This document shows positions 54,727 to 61,114 of a stretch of 61,114 nt of DNA, piece by piece. The DNA is from Rhodospirillales bacterium (lineage in GTDB: Bacteria; Pseudomonadota; Alphaproteobacteria; Acetobacterales; Acetobacteraceae), in contig CANFKS010000008.1 of assembly GCA_947447625.1 (NCBI GenBank), positions 1 to 61,114 of the forward strand, read 5' to 3'. The stretch's first letter is position 1. Each line of letters starts with the position of its first letter. The notes under the pieces are model-generated. The model saw only the letters and a program-made list of their open reading frames with translations, ran no database searches and was not told the origin of the DNA. The translations under genes were made by a program, and so were the position numbers.

Positions 54727-56067
54727 ATGTCGACAAATGGTTTTGGCTCGCCGGTGGCAGACGATCCCGCGACGATGGATTTCGATGAGACGTGGTATCT
54801 CGAGCGACATGCCGACGTTGCCGAAGCGGTTGCAGCTGGGCACTGGAAGTCGGGATACGACCACTACCTGCGCATCGGCCGCGCCCGTGGGCGCCTCGCC
54901 AGGGCCAACAAAGGGGGGGCGGTCGGGGCGGGCGCCGTGCTTCCGGCCGCTGGCACGTCTCAAACGGGCGCGTCGACCGACCCGCTGACGTTCGATGCGG
55001 CCTTCTATGGCGAGGCTTACCCGCTTGCCCAGAACGACATCATGCGCGGGCGGGCCGCCGATCTGCTAACCCATTACCGCACCATCGGCAGGTTCCGCGG
55101 CTATCTGCCCAACAAGTCCGCGATACGACCGGACAACCCGGCCGCGCCGCGCTCGCGTTTCGGCGGATTCTGGATCGACCAGGGCAACGCGCTTGACCTG
55201 CTGGACGCGCGCGAGGAGCTCGGCCTGGTTTCGACTGAGGACAGCAAGACACTCCGGCAGTTCATCACTGACGGGTATACGGTGCTGCGCAATGTCATTC
55301 CCGACAACGTCCTTGATCGCGCAGAAGCGGCTCTCGGCAAAGCCTACAATGGCGGCGTGCCAAACCTGAAATTCGCGATCAGCGGCGTTGGTGAGCGAGT
55401 GGATTGGCAGCGGACCGCGCTGACGAATCCGGCCAAGGCGCTGGACCTGCACTGGATGTCACCCGAAATTCGCGATCTTGCACTCTGCGACGGCGTGTTG
55501 CGGATTCTGCATATGATCATGGAACGCCGTGTTTTCGCGTCGCAGACGCTCGGGTTCTGGCATGGTTCGGCGCAGGAGGCGCACCAGGATTCGGCTTATG
55601 TGAATTATTCGCATCGCATGCAGTTCCTCGCGACATGGATTGCGCTTGAGGATGTGACGGAAAACAGCGGCGAGCTCTTCTACTATGTCGGCAGCCAGAA
55701 TTTGAAGGAGTATCTGTATCTTGGTGCCTTCAAGGGGGTGGAGGATGCGGCCCGCATGCATCCGCACTCGGTGCTGAATGCGGAAATCAAGGCCCATATC
55801 GTCTCGTTGCCGCCAGCGGCCGAGAAGCTCGGCTTGCGCCGGGAGCGGTTCATCGCCAAGCGCGGCGACGTGCTGATCTGGAATGCTGATCTGGCGCATG
55901 GCGGGAGCCCGATCTCGACGGACTCCACCCGTAAGAGCGTCGTGACCCACTACTGTCCGGCGGAGGCGGTGCCTTCGTATTTCGAGAACAAGCCAGGCCG
56001 GCGTTTGATACGCCACGGGGGCGGGTTCTATTCGACCGGGCACTATGATTTCGACCCCATTCTGTAG
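54727..56067 (+). CDS. Phytanoyl-CoA dioxygenase (PhyH) family protein with two N-terminal surface-glycan-type repeats
   Basis: 446 aa. AGGAGG 7 nt upstream of ATG. Residues about 17-57 and 88-127 are two copies of a repeat (FDETWYLERHADVAEAV...HYLRIGRARGR and FDAAFYGEAYPLA...HYRTIGRFRGY) like those found in polysaccharide-synthesis glycosyltransferases. Residues about 170-430 form the PhyH Fe(II)/2-oxoglutarate domain: iron ligands probably His and Asp in EAHQDSAYV and the later His in LAHGGSPIS, with an Arg in STRKSVVTHY. Composition is less C-rich on the plus strand than the upstream gene. Probably hydroxylates a sugar, lipid or peptide made near the TPR transferase (inference). Confidence 0.85.
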   Translation: MSTNGFGSPVADDPATMDFDETWYLERHADVAEAVAAGHWKSGYDHYLRIGRARGRLARANKGGAVGAGAVLPAAGTSQTGASTDPLTFDAAFYGEAYPLAQNDIMRGRAADLLTHYRTIGRFRGYLPNKSAIRPDNPAAPRSRFGGFWIDQGNALDLLDAREELGLVSTEDSKTLRQFITDGYTVLRNVIPDNVLDRAEAALGKAYNGGVPNLKFAISGVGERVDWQRTALTNPAKALDLHWMSPEIRDLALCDGVLRILHMIMERRVFASQTLGFWHGSAQEAHQDSAYVNYSHRMQFLATWIALEDVTENSGELFYYVGSQNLKEYLYLGAFKGVEDAARMHPHSVLNAEIKAHIVSLPPAAEKLGLRRERFIAKRGDVLIWNADLAHGGSPISTDSTRKSVVTHYCPAEAVPSYFENKPGRRLIRHGGGFYSTGHYDFDPIL

Positions 56068-56335
56068 GCCGGCGGTGTTGGCGAGGGCCGCCTGAATGAG
56101 GCAGTCATGGGCGGGCGCAGCAGCAGCGGATGAGTCCGCCGCCGCTGCGCTGCGGCCGGAAGAACCCACGGACCAGGGTGAAACGAATGGATGCTGTTTA
56201 CCCCCGGAACTCGGAAGGATTTGCCCACTGTTCCAAAGATCCGTGCAGCGCACGGTCACCAAAGGCCATCCTCACAACCGCAAGCCCGAACAAAAGTCTT
56301 TTTGCTTCTTTTTCTTCAGAAAAAGAAGTCCTTCC
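56068..56335. other. Intergenic region between PhyH and phoB
   Basis: 268 bp between converging genes. It includes a GC-rich inverted repeat (GCAGCGG near 56120 with CCGCTGC near 56140) as a possible PhyH terminator, an unassigned middle part, and repeat copy 9 at the phoB end. Confidence 0.4.
56294..56334 (-). repeat. A/T palindrome repeat, family 1 copy 9
   Basis: CTTCTTTTTCT/AGAAAAAGAAG (56305-56315 with 56318-56328) is an 11-bp perfect stem, where T-to-C on one side is matched by A-to-G on the other. It begins 2 nt beyond the phoB stop. The paired change supports selection on the stem. Confidence 0.75.
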
Positions 56336-57055
56336 TTATACCGCCTCCGTATCCAACGCATACCCCGCCGCCCGCACGGTGCGCACCACATCGATCTCCC
56401 CCTCCCCATTGATTGCCTTGCGCAACCGCCGGATATGCACATCCACCGTCCGGGGCTCGACATGAATATCCCGCCCCCAAACCCCATCCAGCACTTCCTC
56501 GCGCGTAAACACCCGCCGCGGATGGCGCATAAAAAACGCCAACAACCGAAATTCCGTCGGCCCAAGGTGCAACGATCGCCCATTGCGCTGCACCCGATGC
56601 GTGGCAAGGTCCATCGCGAGGTCATGGAATTCCAACACCCCCTTGGCCGAAACCGCCCCGCTGCGCCGCAGCAGCGCCCGCACCCGGGCCAGCAACCCCT
56701 CCATGCTGAACGGCTTGCTCACGTAGTCATCAGCCCCGATATTGAGGGCCCGAACCGAATCCTGGTCCTCCGCCCGGGCCGTCACCATGATCACGGGCAG
56801 CGTCCGCGTCTCCTGCCGCCGCCTGATCTGCCGGCACACCTCGATGCCCGACAGCGTCGGCAACATCCAGTCGAGCAGCACCAGATCGGGCACCGTCTCG
56901 CTGATCATATCGAGCGCCTCCTGGCCGTCTCCGGCCTCCTCGACGCGAAACCCCTGCTTTTCCAGGTTGTAACGCAGCATCGTGGCGATCGCCGCCTCAT
57001 CTTCCACAACCAAAACCAGCGGTTTCGCACCGCCCAGCGTCATATCGGCCATCAT
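56336..57055 (-). CDS. phoB: Phosphate regulon response regulator PhoB
   Basis: 239 aa, OmpR/PhoB class. Receiver residues 13-130: VVEDEAAI acidic pair, LLDWMLP phosphoacceptor Asp, TARAEDQD and DDYVSKPFS (Lys). C-terminal winged helix: LGPTEFRLLAFFMRHPRRVFTREEVLDGVWG and RTVDVHIRRLRKAI. ATG overlaps the phoU stop. Its kinase PhoR is not in the window. Confidence 0.94.
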   Translation of the reverse strand: MMADMTLGGAKPLVLVVEDEAAIATMLRYNLEKQGFRVEEAGDGQEALDMISETVPDLVLLDWMLPTLSGIEVCRQIRRRQETRTLPVIMVTARAEDQDSVRALNIGADDYVSKPFSMEGLLARVRALLRRSGAVSAKGVLEFHDLAMDLATHRVQRNGRSLHLGPTEFRLLAFFMRHPRRVFTREEVLDGVWGRDIHVEPRTVDVHIRRLRKAINGEGEIDVVRTVRAAGYALDTEAV

Positions 57056-57789
57056 CTGCCCCCCTCTTCCGCCGTCCGCGGCCGCACCACGGCGGAAGAC
57101 GAACTATCCCCCTTCGGCCGTGAATCAATCAGCGGTTCGCCCTTGTCGGCATAGTAGATCAACTCCGCGATATTGGTCGCATGATCGCCGATCCGCTCGA
57201 GGTTCTTGGCGATGAACAGCAAATGCGTGCACGGCGTGATGTTGCGCGGGTCCTCCATCATATACGTGATCAACTCGCGAAACAGCGCATCGTAGATCTC
57301 GTCGATCGCCGCATCCGAGCGCCACACCTGCAACGCCTTCTCCGCATCCGCCTCGCCGATCGCATCGATGATCAGCTTGAGATTTTCCTGCACCAGGCGC
57401 GACATATGCGCCAGGCCCGACAACGTGTACGGCATCGGGAACTGCTGCAAAACCCGGCTGCGCTTGGCCACATTGGCAGCATAATCGCCAATCCGCTCCA
57501 AATCGCCCGTCATTTTCAGGCTCGCAATGATCAAACGCAAATCCTGCGCCATCGGCTGGCGCAGGGCTACGAGCCGGATCACAAACTGCTCCACCTCGCG
57601 CTCCAGCGCATCCACCTGCGGATCCGCCGCCACCGCCCGATCCGCCGCCTCGGTGTCGCGATCCAGGATCGCCCGGCACGCCAGCGCCACCTGGCTCTCC
57701 ACCATGCCGCCCATGCTGGTGATCAGCGCCGCAAGCCGCTTGAGTTCGTTGTCGTAACTCTTGACGATGTGGTCCGTCGTGCCAGGCAT
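57052..57789 (-). CDS. phoU: Phosphate transport regulator PhoU
   Basis: 245 aa, two PhoU helical repeats: IVKSYDNELKRLAALITSMGGMVE...LKMTGDLERIGDYAANVAKR, then a second copy with HLLFIAKNLERIGDHATNIAELIY. ERIGD-A/T-N metal-binding motifs occur in both halves. Inhibits PhoR signalling through the Pst transporter. 13 nt downstream of pstB. Confidence 0.95.
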   Translation of the reverse strand: MPGTTDHIVKSYDNELKRLAALITSMGGMVESQVALACRAILDRDTEAADRAVAADPQVDALEREVEQFVIRLVALRQPMAQDLRLIIASLKMTGDLERIGDYAANVAKRSRVLQQFPMPYTLSGLAHMSRLVQENLKLIIDAIGEADAEKALQVWRSDAAIDEIYDALFRELITYMMEDPRNITPCTHLLFIAKNLERIGDHATNIAELIYYADKGEPLIDSRPKGDSSSSAVVRPRTAEEGGR

Positions 57790-57802
57790 GTCCCCGTCTC
57801 CC

Positions 57803-58612
57803 TCAGCCGAACCGGCCGGTGATATATTCTTGCGTCCGCCGCTGCTTCGGCGCGGTGAACATCTGCGTCGCAGTGTCCACCTCGACCAATTCCCCCAGAT
57901 AGAAAAACGCCACCTGGTCCGCGCAACGCGCCGCCTGCTGCATGTTGTGGGTCACGATCACGATCGTGAAATCCTGCTTCAACTCGTCGATCAGCTCCTC
58001 GATCTTGAGCGTGCTGATCGGATCGAGCGCACTGGTGGGCTCATCGAGCAGGATCACCTCGGGCCTGACCGCGATCGTCCGCGCAATGCACAGCCTCTGC
58101 TGCTGCCCGCCCGACAGACCCATCGCCGAAGCCGTCAACCGGTCCTTCACCTCGTCCCACAGCGCCGCCCGGCTCAACGACCATTCCACCCGCTCATCCA
58201 TCTGCGCCTTGCTCAGCCGCTCGTGCAAATTGACCCCGAACGCGATGTTCTCATAGATCGACATCGGAAACGGCGTCGGCTTCTGAAACACCATCCCGAT
58301 CCGGCTGCGCAACTGGTTCAAATCCACCCCAGGCGCCAGGATATTGGCCCCGTCGAGCAACACCTCCCCCACCGCCCGCTGCCCCGGATACAAATCGTAC
58401 ATCCGGTTCATCACCCGCAGCAGCGTTGACTTCCCACACCCCGACGGCCCGATCATCCCGGTCACCTGCCGATCCGGAAAATCCACATTGATCGACTTCA
58501 GCGCCTGGTTCGCCCCATAAAAGAAATCGAGGCCCCGCACCCTGATCCGCGGTTCCGCCAACACCGCATCCGAATGCACCGCAACCGTGCTCATCTCTAT
58601 CGTGCTGGTCAT
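57803..58612 (-). CDS. pstB: Phosphate ABC transporter ATP-binding protein PstB
   Basis: 269 aa. Walker [10 protein letters not shown], signature [38 protein letters not shown]. About 22 residues precede the conserved RGLDFFYG; the true start could be ATG 58612 or the internal ATG six codons on. Delivers ATP energy to PstCA. Confidence 0.95.
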   Translation of the reverse strand: MTSTIEMSTVAVHSDAVLAEPRIRVRGLDFFYGANQALKSINVDFPDRQVTGMIGPSGCGKSTLLRVMNRMYDLYPGQRAVGEVLLDGANILAPGVDLNQLRSRIGMVFQKPTPFPMSIYENIAFGVNLHERLSKAQMDERVEWSLSRAALWDEVKDRLTASAMGLSGGQQQRLCIARTIAVRPEVILLDEPTSALDPISTLKIEELIDELKQDFTIVIVTHNMQQAARCADQVAFFYLGELVEVDTATQMFTAPKQRRTQEYITGRFG

Positions 58613-58624
58613 TCCATCATTCCT

Positions 58625-59512
58625 TCAGCGCCGCGGCCGCAACAGCACGCGCGCAACAATATTAAGCGCCAGCACACCCAACGTGATCAGCAGCGCCCCC
58701 ACCCAGGCCAACTGCACCCAATCCTCGAACGCCGAACCCGCATACTGGTAGATCGTCACCGGCAGACTCGACATCGGCCGCGTCAAACTGATCGACCAGT
58801 TCAAATTGCCGAGCGATGTGAACAACAACGGCGCCGTCTCCCCGGCAATCCGCGCCACCGCAAGCAACACGCCCGTCGCAATCCCGTCCCGTGCCGCCGG
58901 ATAGCACACCAGCACGATCGACTTCCATTTCGGCGCCCCCAGCGCCACCGCCGCCTCGCGCAACTCCACCGGGATCAGCCGCAGCATATCCTCCGTCGTC
59001 CGCACCACGATCGGCACCACGATCACCGCAAGCGCCAACCCGCCCGCAATCCCAGAAAACGCCCCGAACGGGCTCACCAGCACCTGATACACAAACAACC
59101 CGATCAGGATCGACGGCGCCGACAACAACACATCCGACACAAACCTTACCGCATCGCCCAGCCGCGTTCCCGCCGCATACTCCGACAAATACGTCCCCAC
59201 CATGATCCCCACCGGCGTCCCCACCGCCGTGCCGATCAACGTCTGGATCAAACTCCCCACAATCGCATTCAACAACCCGCCATGCGATCCCGGCGGCTTC
59301 GTCGCCTCCGTGAACACCGACCAGTGCAGCCCGCCAAATCCGAGCCAAAGCAACGTCCCCAGGATCAGCCCCAGAAACACCAGCCCAACCAGCGTTGCCC
59401 CGGTGCACAACCCCTTCACCAGGCGGTTCATCCGCCGCCGCCGCCGCGACAGCCGATCCGCCACCGCCGGATCGCGCCGCGGCCCGGTCATCGCCGACAC
59501 CACCCCGCTCAT
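58625..59512 (-). CDS. pstA: Phosphate ABC transporter permease PstA
   Basis: 295 aa. ATG at 59512 overlaps the pstC stop (ATGA). Six TM helices; [36 protein letters not shown] and [19 protein letters not shown] (EAA loop) are PstA motifs. Confidence 0.94.
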   Translation of the reverse strand: MSGVVSAMTGPRRDPAVADRLSRRRRRMNRLVKGLCTGATLVGLVFLGLILGTLLWLGFGGLHWSVFTEATKPPGSHGGLLNAIVGSLIQTLIGTAVGTPVGIMVGTYLSEYAAGTRLGDAVRFVSDVLLSAPSILIGLFVYQVLVSPFGAFSGIAGGLALAVIVVPIVVRTTEDMLRLIPVELREAAVALGAPKWKSIVLVCYPAARDGIATGVLLAVARIAGETAPLLFTSLGNLNWSISLTRPMSSLPVTIYQYAGSAFEDWVQLAWVGALLITLGVLALNIVARVLLRPRR

Positions 59513-60501
59513 GCCTTGCGCCCCGGCTGCAACAACATCCGCGAACATGCCAGCACCACAAACGAAATCACAAACAACACGAAGCCCAGCGCCAGCAGCG
59601 ACGACAATTTCAAACTTCCCGCCTGGCTCTCCGGAAACTCCAGCGCCACGATCGAGGCGATCGTATTGCCCGGCCCGAACAACGAGGTCGACAACCGGTT
59701 GGTGTTCCCGATCACGAACGTCACCGCCATCGTCTCCCCCAAGGCCCGCCCCAGCCCCAGCATGATCCCCCCCACCACCGAAACCCGCGTATACGGAACG
59801 ACGATCGAACGCATCACCTCCCACGTCGTACATCCAACCCCGTAGGCCGATTCCTTGAACACCGCCGGCACCGTCAAAAACACATCGCGCATCGTCGAGG
59901 CGATGAACGGCAGGATCATCACCGCCAAAATCAGCGCCGCCGTAAAAATCCCCGTCCCGAACGGCGGCCCCGCAAACAACGCCCCCAGCACCGGAATATC
60001 GCCCAGCGCATCGATCAACGGCGGCTGCACCCATTCCGCCATGAACGGCACAATCATATAGAACCCCCACATCCCGTAGATGATCGAGGGCACCGCCGCC
60101 AGCAACTCAATCGCCGTCCCCACCGGCCGGCGGAACCACCCGGGCGCCAGCTCCGTCAAATAAAACGCGATCCCGAACGCGAGCGGCACCGCCATCACGA
60201 TCGCCAACACCGCCGTCACCAGCGTGCCATAGATCGGCACCGCGCCGCCGAACATATCCTGCACCGGGTCCCAATCCGCCGTCACCAGGAACGACAGCCC
60301 AAACGCCCGAAAACTCGGCCAGCCCCCGATGAACAGCGAGGCAATGATTGCGCCCAGCAACACCAGAACCAGAAGGCCCGCCGTCTTCGCCAGCCCCGCG
60401 AACACCGCATCGCCCCATGACGACGAACGGCTCGACCGCACCAGGGGCCGCACCAGGGGCCGCGCCTGCTTCAACTCTCCGCCGCTCAGGCTCTGGGACA
60501 C
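59509..60501 (-). CDS. pstC: Phosphate ABC transporter permease PstC
   Basis: About 330 aa. GTG at 60501 is chosen; the frame continues to an ATG at 60564, but those 21 extra codons would be encoded largely by dispersed repeat copy C and look unlike PstC. A basic stretch with PLVRPLVR (12-bp tandem duplication) precedes six TM helices. [30 protein letters not shown] and [11 protein letters not shown] are family motifs. Confidence 0.9.
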   Translation of the reverse strand: MSQSLSGGELKQARPLVRPLVRSSRSSSWGDAVFAGLAKTAGLLVLVLLGAIIASLFIGGWPSFRAFGLSFLVTADWDPVQDMFGGAVPIYGTLVTAVLAIVMAVPLAFGIAFYLTELAPGWFRRPVGTAIELLAAVPSIIYGMWGFYMIVPFMAEWVQPPLIDALGDIPVLGALFAGPPFGTGIFTAALILAVMILPFIASTMRDVFLTVPAVFKESAYGVGCTTWEVMRSIVVPYTRVSVVGGIMLGLGRALGETMAVTFVIGNTNRLSTSLFGPGNTIASIVALEFPESQAGSLKLSSLLALGFVLFVISFVVLACSRMLLQPGRKA

Positions 60502-60537
60502 GTCATATTCCGATCTCTGCTGAAACCCGGCGAGAGC

Positions 60538-60636
60538 AGGATGGCTTCCAACCGGCGAAGCCATCCTGCTCTTGCTTTCTGTTTGATCGCCCGTTTCTCA
60601 CTTTTTGGCGTTTCCGCCAAAAACCAACAGGCTCTC
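60538..60636 (-). repeat. 98-nt two-hairpin dispersed element, family 2 copy C
   Basis: Hairpin 1 GGATGGCTTC/GAAGCCATCC (60539-60548 with 60557-60566) and hairpin 2 TTTTTGGCG/CGCCAAAAA (60602-60623). Both stems are perfect although bases differ from copy B, with changes on both arms. Lies between pstS and pstC, where read-through control is common. The terminal CTA is CTC here. Confidence 0.82.
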
Positions 60637-60678
60637 GGCACGAAAAGGAGCCGCCGCAAGACCGCCCCCAACGCCGCC

Positions 60679-61114
60679 TTATCCCTTGATATCGGACTTC
60701 CAACTCGCCCGCACCGCATCCTGCACCGTTTTGGGCAGCGCGATGTAGTCGAGATCGCCCGCGATCTTGCCGCCATTCGTATACGCCCAATCGAAAAACT
60801 TCATCACCGCCGCGCTGCGCGCCGCATCCTTGGGCTCCTGCGGCAGCAGAATGAAGGTCGCCGAGACGATCGGCCAGGCCGTCGCACCCGCCGTGTCGAT
60901 CAGATCCACCGCATAATTCTTCGCGCTCGCCCAATCCCCGGACGCCGCCGCCGCCGTAAACGCCGGCAAGGTCGGCTCGACGAACGCGCCCGACTTGTTC
61001 TTCAACTGCACCGTGATCAGCTTGTTGCCGGTCGCATAGGCGTTCTCGACATACCCGATCGAGCCCTTCACCTGCTTGACCGTCGCGGACACGCCGTCAT
61101 TGCCCTTCGCGCCA
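60679..61114 (-). CDS. pstS: Phosphate ABC transporter substrate-binding protein PstS, C-terminal part
   Basis: 145 codons visible; the gene enters from the right edge. GNDGVSATVKQVKGSIGYVENAYA is the conserved PstS segment, and the end has WPIVSATFILLPQEPKD, FFDWAYTNGGKIA and the usual DLDYIALP tail. Periplasmic phosphate receptor, first gene of the pst unit. Confidence 0.93.
   Translation of the reverse strand, partial: GAKGNDGVSATVKQVKGSIGYVENAYATGNKLITVQLKNKSGAFVEPTLPAFTAAAASGDWASAKNYAVDLIDTAGATAWPIVSATFILLPQEPKDAARSAAVMKFFDWAYTNGGKIAGDLDYIALPKTVQDAVRASWKSDIKG

Overview
The window is high-GC DNA with the gene content of an alphaproteobacterium, most likely an Acetobacteraceae/Rhodospirillales member (inference). 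Supporting marks are the run dac - tmk - holB - metG - tatD - MBL hydrolase, a MetRS without the Cys knuckle, a PstSCAB-PhoU-PhoB locus, several branched-chain-type ABC transporters, and cox-type accessory genes. No rRNA, tRNA, CRISPR array or phage was seen.

Layout. 1-8.6 kb (minus strand): D-aminoacylase (runs off the left edge), ATP-dependent hydantoinase HyuA/HyuB and a DctPQM TRAP transporter. These diverge from a plus-strand D-hydantoinase, an 88-codon unknown ORF and a CobW GTPase; together they form a hydantoin / N-acyl-D-amino-acid uptake and degradation locus. 11.4-19.4 kb (plus): cell-wall and housekeeping genes (lytic transglycosylase, RlpA, D-Ala-D-Ala carboxypeptidase, tmk, holB, metG, tatD, MBL hydrolase). 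19.5-25.7 kb (minus): a liv ABC operon with a LivM-LivG fusion, ending in an unusual tyrosine-phosphatase/GST fusion. 25.9-27.7 kb (plus): an ABC-F ATPase. 27.8-36.5 kb (minus): DapA-like aldolase, 3-hydroxyanthranilate dioxygenase, two paralogous binding proteins, LivHMGF and a carboxylesterase, probably for uptake and degradation of an aromatic ester or amide. 36.7-40 kb: an SDR (plus), then a PrpB-like lyase and an NhaD-like antiporter (both minus). 40-44.8 kb (plus): molybdenum-hydroxylase maturation genes (CoxG, CoxD, XdhC in two parts, MoeA-MobA fusion, GNAT). 45-52 kb (minus): PuuE-type deacetylase, EamA exporter, peptidase remnant, oligopeptide-binding protein, DUF4031, amidase, CorA. 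52.2-56.1 kb (plus): TPR/SPINDLY O-GlcNAc transferase and a PhyH dioxygenase. 56.3-61.1 kb (minus): phosphate regulon.

Three non-coding signals stand out. (1) The plus strand is strongly G-rich up to about 18-19 kb and C-rich from about 26 kb onward, whatever strand the genes are on. At the start of the transition, 19444-19471, lies a 28-nt sequence resembling a XerC/XerD dif site, so the window probably spans the replication terminus. (2) A ~98-nt dispersed element occurs three times (5490, 44869, 60538), with two hairpins whose stems show compensatory changes. (3) A dispersed A/T-rich palindrome (GCTTC-T6..A7-GAAGC type) occurs about nine times in intergenic DNA, often right after stop codons and twice as inverted pairs like MITE ends.

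Many long open frames antisense to real genes exist because of the GC content; they are omitted. Functional assignments rest on motif and family recognition by eye; no database search was possible.
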